Source: an uncultured Opitutia bacterium
GTDB lineage: Bacteria > Verrucomicrobiota > Verrucomicrobiia > Opitutales > UBA953
Length of the DNA: 8,495 bases
Assembly: GCA_903957465.1 (NCBI GenBank)
Contig: CAJBPJ010000132.1
Coordinates: 1 to 8,495 of the forward strand
Direction: 5' to 3'
Positions 1 to 5,950 of this stretch are shown piece after piece. The notes below the pieces were generated by a model, which saw nothing but the letters and a program-made list of their open reading frames with translations, did no database searches and was not told the DNA's origin. Within the stretch, counting starts at the first letter, position 1. Every line of letters begins with the position of its first letter. Made by a program: the position numbers and the translations under genes.

Positions 1-15
1 ACGGAGTTGTTGTGA
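1..15 (+). CDS. Possible 3' end of the upstream gene (partial)
   Basis: The first frame reads Thr-Glu-Leu-Leu and then TGA at 13-15, and this stop shares its last base with the ATG of map (TGATG). Only four codons are visible, so the product cannot be identified. In many bacteria the gene before map in this superoperon is secY or adk, so one of those is a reasonable guess. The overlap would allow translational coupling to map. Confidence is low because any frame can end in a stop by chance. Confidence 0.35.
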   Translation, partial: TELL

Positions 16-776
16 TGATTGATATCCACTCCCGAGTCGACGTGGAGGGTATGCGTGCCGCCGGCAAGGCAGCTGCACATGTTTTAGCCGAACTTCGCCA
101 GCTCGTCCAACCTGGCATTTCTACGGCTGAGTTAGACGCAGCCGCTGCCAATCTCATGAAGCTTCATGGGTGCACCAGTGCTTGCCATGGGTATGTTGTC
201 GGACGTCTGACTTATCCAGGGTATATCTGCATTTCGCTGAATGATGAGATTGTCCATGGCATTGGCCGTGATGATCGGTTTATCCAAGATGGCGATGTCG
301 TGTCCCTTGATGTGGTGATCCGCAAAAACGGTTTCGTGGGTGATAATGCCTACACGGTTCTGGTCGGGTCTGTGTCTGAGCCTGCCCGTAAACTTTGTCA
401 GGCGACTGAAAACGCGTTGATGGCAGGTATTTCTGCGGTTCGTCCCGGGGGAAGGGTGGGGGATATCTCTGCGGCCATTCAGGGCGCTATACAGCCTTTG
501 GGCTTCGGGATCGTACGTGAGTTTGTTGGCCACGGCGTCGGGCGCCAAATGCATGAAGAACCTCAGATTCCTAATTGGGGATCCAAGGGGACGGGGGCAA
601 AATTAGTCCCAGGAATGGCTTTAGCTATAGAACCCATGGTCACTTTGGGGTCACCCAAGATCCTTATGGCGGCCGACGGGTGGACCGCCCAGACCAAGGA
701 TGGCAGGGTCGCTGCCCACTACGAACACACGGTTTTGGTCACTGAAGAGGGGGTCGAGGTCCTAACACGCATTTAA
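15..776 (+). CDS. map: Type I methionine aminopeptidase
   Basis: This cytoplasmic metalloprotease removes the initiator methionine from new proteins when the second residue is small. The 253-residue protein has the usual length of a bacterial type I enzyme without an N-terminal extension. All five expected metal ligands are visible: D99 (SLDVV), D110 (VGDNAY), H173 (GHGVG), E206 (AIEPMV) and E237 (HYEHTV). H81 in NDEIVHGI and H180 in MHEEP are the usual substrate-side histidines. I start at ATG 15 because it overlaps the preceding stop and lies 8 bases after GGAG (3-6); the adjacent GTG at 12 would add one residue. This is the only gene in the ribosomal block with a good Shine-Dalgarno sequence. 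Family assignment is very secure. Confidence 0.97.
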   Translation: MIDIHSRVDVEGMRAAGKAAAHVLAELRQLVQPGISTAELDAAAANLMKLHGCTSACHGYVVGRLTYPGYICISLNDEIVHGIGRDDRFIQDGDVVSLDVVIRKNGFVGDNAYTVLVGSVSEPARKLCQATENALMAGISAVRPGGRVGDISAAIQGAIQPLGFGIVREFVGHGVGRQMHEEPQIPNWGSKGTGAKLVPGMALAIEPMVTLGSPKILMAADGWTAQTKDGRVAAHYEHTVLVTEEGVEVLTRI

Positions 777-807
777 TCCCATTTTATGCTTCCCTTACCC
801 CTATAAA
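762..807 (+). promoter_or_regulatory. Weak candidate promoter before rpsM
   Basis: CTAACA (762-767) and TATGCT (785-790) each match four of six sigma70 consensus bases and are 17 bases apart; a second -10-like TATAAA lies at 802-807 without a good -35. The 777-861 gap is pyrimidine-rich and otherwise empty. In E. coli the leader of the rpsM-rpsK-rpsD-rpoA-rplQ operon is where S4 represses its own operon, but I could not recognise an S4-binding fold here. Treat as a suggestion only. Confidence 0.22.
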
Positions 808-861
808 CTAAGCAATTTTCGACCCTTTTCCCCCTCTCTCCTACCAACCGCACGGACACAT

Positions 862-1254
862 ATGCCCCGCATTCTCGGCGTCGATATCCCTAACAACAAG
901 AAGGTAGAATACTCCCTTCGCTATATTTATGGCATCGGACCTCTCCGTGCCATGAAGATTTGTCAAATTCTTGGCTTCCGCCCAGAGATGCGCGCAAGCG
1001 AACTCAGCGAAGAACAATTGAATAAGATTGTAGACTTCATCGTTCGCGAAGGTTGGAAGTGCGAAGGTGATCTTCGTCGTGAAATCACTCAGGACTTGAA
1101 GCGCCTCCAGGCGATTAAATCTTACCGTGGCCTTCGCCACTTCCGCGGGCTCCCTGTTCGCGGTCAACGTACCCGCACCAACGCACGTACGCGTAAGGGT
1201 AAGCGTAAGACCGTCGGCGTTGCTTCCGCAGCTTCACCCGCAAAAGCAGCTTAA
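862..1254 (+). CDS. rpsM: 30S ribosomal protein S13
   Basis: S13 sits in the head of the small subunit and contacts 16S rRNA, the large subunit and the P-site tRNA. The 130-residue product starts MPRILGVDIPN, has the helix-hairpin GIG motif at residues 24-26 and the hallmark GLPVRGQRT at 96-104, followed by the basic RTRKGKRK segment that reaches towards tRNA. The last ~14 residues form an Ala/Ser/Pro/Lys tail not found in the E. coli protein. The start is ATG 862; no Shine-Dalgarno is seen, the leader reads GGACACAT just before it. It heads the rpsM-rpsK-rpsD-rpoA-rplQ block, the classic alpha operon order. The infA and rpmJ genes that often precede it are absent. Confidence 0.97.
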   Translation: MPRILGVDIPNNKKVEYSLRYIYGIGPLRAMKICQILGFRPEMRASELSEEQLNKIVDFIVREGWKCEGDLRREITQDLKRLQAIKSYRGLRHFRGLPVRGQRTRTNARTRKGKRKTVGVASAASPAKAA

Positions 1255-1278
1255 TTAATTCCCTAAACTTTACGACCG

Positions 1279-1830
1279 ATGAGCGAAGAGACACCTAAGT
1301 CCGAAAAACCTGCAAAGAAGACCAAGGCCGCACCTGCGCCTGAAGCCTCTGCTGCACCTGCTGTTGATGAAGCGAATCCCTCCGCGGAAGTTGCTTCACC
1401 TGAGCGCAAAGAAATTACCGCAAAGGAACTCCTCGGTGAAGATGTTGGGGAGATTAAGGTTCGTCGTGCCAAGGGCTCGAAGAACATCATCAATGGTGTC
1501 TGCCACATCCTTGCGACTTTCAATAACACCAAGGTTACCATCACTGATCCTAACGGTAATGTGATCTCGTGGGGTAGCGCCGGTCGCCACGCTTTCAAAG
1601 GTTCCCGTAAGTCCACCGCTTATGCGGCTCAAGTTGTCTGCCAGGAAGCCCTCAAGCAGGCGATGGCTCACGGACTGAAGGAAGTTGCCGTTATCGTTAA
1701 GGGACCAGGCATGGGCCGCGACAGCGCGATCCGTGCGATTTCAGTTCTCGGCATCAACATTAGCTCGATTGTCGACGCCACGCCGATCCCTCACAACGGC
1801 TGTCGTCCCCCTAAGCGTCGTCGCGTCTAA
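1279..1830 (+). CDS. rpsK: 30S ribosomal protein S11 with long N-terminal extension
   Basis: S11 lies on the platform of the small subunit near the mRNA exit and the E site. Residues from about 61 to 183 match the family: ILATFNNTKVTITD (77-90), GSRKST (108-113), VKGPGMGRDSAIRA (140-153) and the near-invariant end TPIPHNGCRPPKRRRV. FNNT falls at 81-84 here against about 26-29 in E. coli, so roughly 55 extra residues precede the core. The extension is rich in Ala, Pro, Glu and Lys and looks disordered. ATG 1279 is the only plausible start; no in-frame ATG, GTG or TTG lies between it and the conserved core. The gene follows rpsM by 24 bases with no Shine-Dalgarno. It is surely S11; only the role of the extension is unknown. 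Confidence 0.97.
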   Translation: MSEETPKSEKPAKKTKAAPAPEASAAPAVDEANPSAEVASPERKEITAKELLGEDVGEIKVRRAKGSKNIINGVCHILATFNNTKVTITDPNGNVISWGSAGRHAFKGSRKSTAYAAQVVCQEALKQAMAHGLKEVAVIVKGPGMGRDSAIRAISVLGINISSIVDATPIPHNGCRPPKRRRV

Positions 1831-1850
1831 GCGACTGCGCTCACACCTTA

Positions 1851-1876
1851 CCTTCCGGGGATGGCAAGCCGGGAGG
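1851..1876 (+). promoter_or_regulatory. Hairpin in the rpsK-rpsD spacer
   Basis: CCTTCCGG (1851-1858) pairs with CCGGGAGG (1869-1876) over eight base pairs with one G-U wobble and a ten-base loop. No T-run follows, so it is not an intrinsic terminator. A short palindrome GGATATCC (1877-1884) lies directly after it. The place, 42 bases before the start of the S4 gene, would suit control of rpsD translation or mRNA processing; this is inference. Confidence 0.5.
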
Positions 1877-1918
1877 GGATATCCATCGCCAAACCAAAAA
1901 TACCAAACCTAAGCACAC

Positions 1919-2527
1919 ATGTCCCGTTACACTGGACCAACCACCAAGATTAACCGTCGCTTCAACCAAGCGATCTTACCGACTTCGAAAGGCGAAGAGC
2001 GTAAGCCATACCCTCCTGGCATTCACGGCCAAACCAAGTCCCGCAAGGTCTCGGAATACGGCCAAGGCCTGAGCGAAAAGCAAAAGCTTCGCTTCATGTA
2101 CGGTCTCAATGAGCGCCAATTCCGTCTCGCCTTTGCCCGCGCCAAGGCGCTCGGTGGCGTCGCCGGCGAAAACTTTTTACGCATCCTCGAGACACGTCTC
2201 GATAATGTTATCTACCGTCTTGGTTTTGCGAGTAGCCGAGCAGCCGCTCGTCAGTTCGTTGCCCACGGACATATTCGTATCAATGGACATAAGGTCGACA
2301 TCGCGAGTTACTCGGTGAGCCCTGGCGACGAAGTCGTCGTTCGCGATCGCACCTCTTCCAAGCAGCTTGCAACCCGCTCTTCGGAGGAAAACCAATCCCG
2401 TGCTGTTCCAGCATGGTTGGCTGCCTCGCCTGAGCAGCTCCGCGGCACGGTTGTCCGTGAGCCTGCCAAAGAAGAACTCCCTACAGAAGTAAACGTCCAG
2501 GTGGTCGTTGAGTTCTACAGCCGCTAA
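1919..2527 (+). CDS. rpsD: 30S ribosomal protein S4
   Basis: S4 binds 16S rRNA early in small-subunit assembly and often represses its own operon. The 202-residue product has the N-terminal S4 region (MSRYTGPTTKINRRF), the PPGIHGQ and YGLNERQF motifs, and an S4-type RNA-binding domain at about 91-145 (TRLDNVIYRLGFA, SRAAARQFVAHGHIRINGHKVD). It contains no cysteine, so it is the zinc-free form. The C-terminus ends VQVVVEFYSR, as expected. ATG 1919 is the first start matching the family N-terminus; the upstream bases GCACAC hold no Shine-Dalgarno. It lies 88 bases after rpsK behind a hairpin, and 22 bases before rpoA. Identity is very secure. Confidence 0.97.
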   Translation: MSRYTGPTTKINRRFNQAILPTSKGEERKPYPPGIHGQTKSRKVSEYGQGLSEKQKLRFMYGLNERQFRLAFARAKALGGVAGENFLRILETRLDNVIYRLGFASSRAAARQFVAHGHIRINGHKVDIASYSVSPGDEVVVRDRTSSKQLATRSSEENQSRAVPAWLAASPEQLRGTVVREPAKEELPTEVNVQVVVEFYSR

Positions 2528-2549
2528 TCCACTTCAAACACCCACAACT

Positions 2550-3554
2550 ATGTCTAAGCGCCTCGGAAAATTCCAGCTCCCCACTAAGCTGAAGAAGGAC
2601 GACTCCACGTCGTCTGCCACCAACGCTCGTTTTACCGCTGAGCCTTTCGAAACAGGTTTCGGCCATACAATCGGCAACTCCCTTCGTCGCGTCCTCCTTG
2701 GATCGATTGAAGGCGCTGCGATTGCTTCGGTCAAAATCGACGGTGTTTCGCACGAGTTTCAACCCATTGACGGTGTCGTTGAAGATGTCACCGAAATCGT
2801 TCTTAACCTGAAGAAGGTTCTTCTCCGCCATGAAAAGCGCGAAGACTTCCGCGCGGTTATCGACGTGAACAAGGCAGGCCCTGTAAAGGCTTCCGACATT
2901 CAGCTCCCTGCGGGCCTCACGCTCGTCAATCCTGACATCGTTCTCTGCACTCTCGATCGCAAGCGTCGCTTCTACGCGGAACTTGAAATCAAAGTTGGCC
3001 GTAGCTGGTGCTCGGCTGAAGAGAATAAGCCTGTCGAACAAACCATCGGTGTCATCTCGATCGATTCACTCTTCTCGCCTGTGAGCGTTGTCCGTTATAC
3101 GGTTGAAAACTCACGCGAAGGCCAAAAGACCGACTACGATCGCTTGGTTCTCGATGTTTCGACGGATGGCCGCATCTCGCCTGACGATGCCCTCAAAGAA
3201 GCTTCCGCTATTCTCGCTAAACACCTTGAGGTGTTCAACGCGATTGCCGGTCAAGAGATTGAGTTCGAGTCCAAAGCCAAGGAAGAAGCCGACGACCAAA
3301 ATCGTCTCCGCAATCTCCTGAACATGTCTGTGAACGAAATCGAATTGTCCGTACGTGCTGCTAACTGCCTGAATAACGCTAACATCACCACTGTGGGTGC
3401 ACTCGCGATGAAGTCAGAGCAAGAAATGCTCAAGTACCGCAACTTCGGCAAAAAATCACTCAACGAAATCAAACAAAAGCTCGAGCAATTAGGTCTGTCT
3501 TTAGGCATGACCGGCTTGGATCGTTTGATGGAGAAGAAGGGTCCAGCCGCCTAA
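2550..3554 (+). CDS. rpoA: DNA-directed RNA polymerase alpha subunit
   Basis: Alpha dimerises to nucleate RNA polymerase and contacts promoter UP elements and activators. The 334-residue protein has an N-terminal dimerisation domain up to about residue 235 (GFGHTIGNSLRRVLL at 36-50, DGVVEDVTEIVLNLK at 74-88) and a C-terminal domain at about 258-325 after an acidic linker. SVRAANCL places R269 and N272 at the positions of E. coli R265 and N268, and GKKSLNEIK (300-308) is conserved, so DNA contact should be intact. I choose ATG 2550 because MSKRLGKFQLP fits the family; an in-frame ATG at 2508 would overlap rpsD by 20 bases and add 14 unsupported residues. No Shine-Dalgarno precedes it. It lies between rpsD and rplQ, the usual order. 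Confidence 0.97.
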   Translation: MSKRLGKFQLPTKLKKDDSTSSATNARFTAEPFETGFGHTIGNSLRRVLLGSIEGAAIASVKIDGVSHEFQPIDGVVEDVTEIVLNLKKVLLRHEKREDFRAVIDVNKAGPVKASDIQLPAGLTLVNPDIVLCTLDRKRRFYAELEIKVGRSWCSAEENKPVEQTIGVISIDSLFSPVSVVRYTVENSREGQKTDYDRLVLDVSTDGRISPDDALKEASAILAKHLEVFNAIAGQEIEFESKAKEEADDQNRLRNLLNMSVNEIELSVRAANCLNNANITTVGALAMKSEQEMLKYRNFGKKSLNEIKQKLEQLGLSLGMTGLDRLMEKKGPAA

Positions 3555-3566
3555 TCGGCCACATCC

Positions 3567-4025
3567 ATGCGCCACCGTACTCATCGGCATAACTTAGGTG
3601 TTCGTAAAGAACACCGTGCTTCCATGGTCGCTAATTTAGCGGCCGCACTCATCACCCACGCTCGCATCACGACCACGCTTTCCCGTGCCCGTGCAGTCCG
3701 TCCCTTCGTTGAGAAGATCGTGACCCTCGCGAAGAAAGGTGCCGCAGCCACAACCCCTGCTACGAAGCTTCACTATTACCGTCTGGCCCTCTCGCGTTTG
3801 CGCGACGAGTCCGCCGTCGCTCTTTTGTTTAAGGAACGCGTGAGCGCTTTCCAGAAACGCAAGGGTGGTTACACGCGTATTCTCAAAATTGGTAACCGCA
3901 TCGGCGACGCTGCAGAGACCGCTTTGATTGAACTCGTGGGTAAAGACGATGCTCAGCCCCCTCGCCCCAAGGCGAAGGTCGCCAAAGCTAAGACCCCTAA
4001 AGTAGCCGCGGCCGCACAGGCCTAA
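3567..4025 (+). CDS. rplQ: 50S ribosomal protein L17
   Basis: L17 is a large-subunit protein near the peptide exit side. The 152-residue product begins MRHRTHRHNLGVRKEHR and contains LITHARITTTLSRAR (28-42), the LALSRLRDESAVALLF segment (73-88) and the hallmark GGYTRILK (100-107), followed by IELVGK. E. coli L17 has 127 residues; here the core ends near 124 and about 28 residues of Ala/Lys/Pro-rich tail follow (repeated PKAKVAKAK-like text). It starts 12 bases after rpoA without a Shine-Dalgarno. It closes the ribosomal block and is followed by a strong terminator. Confidence 0.97.
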   Translation: MRHRTHRHNLGVRKEHRASMVANLAAALITHARITTTLSRARAVRPFVEKIVTLAKKGAAATTPATKLHYYRLALSRLRDESAVALLFKERVSAFQKRKGGYTRILKIGNRIGDAAETALIELVGKDDAQPPRPKAKVAKAKTPKVAAAAQA

Positions 4026-4045
4026 GACGCTTCAGGACTTCCCCG

Positions 4046-4082
4046 AGACGCACCTGCTTTGGTAGGTGCGTCTTTGCTTTTT
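4046..4082 (+). terminator. Intrinsic terminator after rplQ
   Basis: AGACGCACCT (4046-4055) and AGGTGCGTCT (4064-4073) form a perfect ten-base-pair stem around an eight-base loop, followed by the T-rich stretch TTTGCTTTTT up to 4082. This is a textbook rho-independent terminator 20 bases after the rplQ stop. It marks the end of the ribosomal-protein operon. The next gene begins at the base right after the T-tract. Confidence 0.92.
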
Positions 4083-4319
4083 ATGCTCCTCCCCATTGAC
4101 CTAGGCCTCTTCCTTGCCCTTACGGCTGGGATGGGCTGCACGTTGATTTTAGGGGTTTGGTTTTGGTATGACCGCCGCGAAGCTCTTTTAAATGACCCCC
4201 GCCGTATTCGCTCGGCCTTCGTTTGTACCCGGTGTGGACAAACCTACCTCCGCCCCCGTCTCCGGGAAGAGGCGCCTTGCCCTGGGTGTGGATGGAACAA
4301 TGTTCGCCTCAAGTTCTGA
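4083..4319 (+). CDS. Small membrane-anchored zinc-ribbon protein, function unknown
   Basis: The 78-residue product has one hydrophobic segment at about 7-29, ending GVWFWYDRR, and then a soluble part with two CxxC knuckles, CTRC (48-51) and CPGC (66-69), separated by 14 residues. This suggests one membrane anchor and one zinc ribbon; the basic flank DRREALLNDPRR after the helix would favour a cytoplasmic ribbon by the positive-inside rule. I do not recognise a named family. ATG 4083 is chosen as start; a TTG at 4059 would lie inside the terminator stem-loop and an internal ATG at residue 17 would cut the helix. There is no room for a Shine-Dalgarno except AGGTG (4064-4068) in the terminator's right arm. 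guaA follows 29 bases later, so the two may share a transcript. Confidence 0.75.
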   Translation: MLLPIDLGLFLALTAGMGCTLILGVWFWYDRREALLNDPRRIRSAFVCTRCGQTYLRPRLREEAPCPGCGWNNVRLKF

Positions 4320-4348
4320 ATCTCTCTAAATCTCTACCTTTCACCGCC

Positions 4349-5899
4349 ATGTCCAAGCAGACCATAGCCGTGCTCGATTTCGGGTCTCAGTATACCCAAG
4401 TCATCGCCCGTCGTATCCGTGAGTGCCAAGTTCATTCGCGCATCTACTCGCATAAAGTATCTGCAGAGACTTTGCGCGCGGACGGTGTTCGCGGAGTTAT
4501 TCTTTCCGGTGGCCCGGCAAGTGTGCGCGCCAAAGGATCACCACGGCCTGACGCTGCCGTCTTCACGCTCGGCGTGCCCGTTCTTGGAATTTGTTATGGC
4601 GTACAATTGATGGGAGAAATGCTCGGCGGAAAAGTCGCCGGTTCTGGCCATCGTGAATATGGTCATGGCACTCTCAACTTCCGAGCAGGATCGGACTTAC
4701 TCCATGGTATTCGCGGACCTTTGCGCGTTTGGAATTCGCATGGAGACAAAGTCGCTCGCTTGCCACGTGGCTTCCGCGCTGTTGCCAGCACTGAAAATTC
4801 CGAGCACGCCCTTATCGAAGATTCGAAGCGGCAATTTTTTGGTATCCAATTCCATCCTGAAGTCGCCCACTCGGAGCGCGGTATGGACATTCTGCGTAAT
4901 TTCCTCTTCCGGATTTGTCGCTGCAAAGCTGATTGGGTGATGGACGACTATGTGGCGACCGCGGTTGCAGATATTCGCCGACAGGTTGGTAAAGCCCATG
5001 TCATTCTCGGTCTTTCTGGCGGGGTTGATTCTTCCGTGGCCGCAGCGCTGATTCAAAAAGCAATTGGTAGTCAGCTCACCTGTGTGTTTGTTGACAATGG
5101 CTTGTTGCGCTTAGGCGAACGCGAGCAGGTCGAGCGTATGTTCCGCGGCCGATTCAAAGTTAACCTTCGGGTGGTTGACGCTTCAAAAGCCTTCTTAGGT
5201 AAGTTGCGCGGCGTTCAGGATCCTGAACGTAAACGTAAGGTCATTGGGCATGAATTTATCCGGGTCTTCGACAGTGAAGTCCGTAAAATCCGATCGAAGA
5301 CTAAAGTAGAGTTTTTAGCTCAAGGCACACTTTACCCCGATATCATTGAATCCATCTCGATTGACGGAAATCCAGCTGCGACAATTAAGAGCCACCATAA
5401 TGTCGGTGGTCTGCCGAAGCGGATGAAGCTTCGTCTGCTCGAGCCCCTGCGCGAACTCTTCAAAGACGAAGTGCGTGCGCTCGGTGAAGCCCTCGGACTT
5501 CCCCGTGAAATGGTCTGGCGCCATCCCTTCCCAGGTCCAGGCCTCGCCGTGCGTGTTTGTGGAGATATTACCCCCGAGCGTCTCGATATCCTTCGTAAGG
5601 CCGACGCCATCTTTATTGATGAGCTCCGCAAGTCGGGCCAGTACGACAAAGTTTGGCAGGCCTTTGCGGTCTTCTTGCCTGTCCGTACGGTCGGCGTGAT
5701 GGGTGATGAGCGCACCTATGACCACGTCTGTGCGCTGCGTGCGGTGACATCTTCCGATGCGATGACCGCCGACTGGGCTCATTTACCTTACGAAGTCCTC
5801 CGGAAGGCCTCTTCGCGTATCATAAACGAGGTTAAGGGCTTCAATCGCGTCTGTTACGACATCTCGTCGAAGCCCCCTTCGACGATCGAGTGGGAGTGA
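4349..5899 (+). CDS. guaA: Glutamine-hydrolysing GMP synthase
   Basis: This enzyme converts XMP to GMP using ATP and ammonia from glutamine, the last step of guanine nucleotide synthesis. The 516-residue protein is normal in length. The class I amidotransferase domain (about 6-192) has LGICYG with nucleophile C82 and QFHPEV with H169 and E171. The ATP-pyrophosphatase domain begins near 200 and has the PP-loop SGGVDSS (223-229) and the GTLYPD motif (326-331). The C-terminal dimerisation domain includes HPFPGPGLAVR (392-402) and the conserved end SKPPSTIEWE. ATG 4349 gives the standard MSKQTIAVLDFGSQ start; a longer reading from 4223 runs through the previous gene in another frame and is rejected. 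No Shine-Dalgarno is present in the pyrimidine-rich leader. No guaB is nearby. Confidence 0.97.
   Translation: MSKQTIAVLDFGSQYTQVIARRIRECQVHSRIYSHKVSAETLRADGVRGVILSGGPASVRAKGSPRPDAAVFTLGVPVLGICYGVQLMGEMLGGKVAGSGHREYGHGTLNFRAGSDLLHGIRGPLRVWNSHGDKVARLPRGFRAVASTENSEHALIEDSKRQFFGIQFHPEVAHSERGMDILRNFLFRICRCKADWVMDDYVATAVADIRRQVGKAHVILGLSGGVDSSVAAALIQKAIGSQLTCVFVDNGLLRLGEREQVERMFRGRFKVNLRVVDASKAFLGKLRGVQDPERKRKVIGHEFIRVFDSEVRKIRSKTKVEFLAQGTLYPDIIESISIDGNPAATIKSHHNVGGLPKRMKLRLLEPLRELFKDEVRALGEALGLPREMVWRHPFPGPGLAVRVCGDITPERLDILRKADAIFIDELRKSGQYDKVWQAFAVFLPVRTVGVMGDERTYDHVCALRAVTSSDAMTADWAHLPYEVLRKASSRIINEVKGFNRVCYDISSKPPSTIEWE
5864..5885 (+). repeat. Perfect inverted repeat at the end of guaA
   Basis: TCGTCGAAG (5864-5872) and CTTCGACGA (5877-5885) form a nine-base-pair stem with a CCCC loop inside the last codons of guaA, 12 bases before its stop codon. 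No T-run follows, so it is not a standard intrinsic terminator. It could shield the 3' end of the guaA message or pause polymerase; or it may simply be codon choice in a conserved segment. Confidence 0.6.
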
Positions 5900-5914
5900 T
5901 CCTCGGACGCCCCG

Positions 5915-5943
5915 TTGACACCTTAAGCGTCGACTGATTTTAT
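5915..5943 (+). promoter_or_regulatory. Candidate sigma70-type promoter for dnaX
   Basis: A perfect -35 box TTGACA (5915-5920) is followed after 17 bases by TTTTAT (5938-5943), which matches four of six bases of the -10 consensus. It lies in the only spacer (51 bases) between guaA and dnaX. A start site 7-8 bases after the -10 would fall at about 5950-5951, on the dnaX GTG itself, so the message would have no leader. Confidence 0.45.
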
Positions 5944-5950
5944 CCTTACA

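Noticed and set aside
788..813. Possible terminator after map (GCTT and AAGC arms)
   Set aside because: The stem is only four pairs with a long loop; too weak to call.
2508..2549. Earlier ATG for rpoA
   Set aside because: It overlaps the end of rpsD and adds residues not expected in the alpha subunit; ATG 2550 gives the normal N-terminus.
2481..3041. Minus-strand open frame of 186 codons
   Set aside because: It lies fully opposite rpsD end and rpoA, has no recognisable domain, and is a shadow of their codon bias.
4318..4337. Near-direct repeat AATCTCT before guaA
   Set aside because: Two short copies in a pyrimidine-rich leader; no evidence of function and easily due to chance.
4223..4348. 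Longer N-terminus for guaA
   Set aside because: The extra residues are the small zinc-ribbon gene read in another frame, and the family N-terminus begins at the ATG at 4349.
5315..5782. Minus-strand open frames opposite guaA
   Set aside because: guaA is complete and conserved in this stretch; the antisense frames show no family motif.
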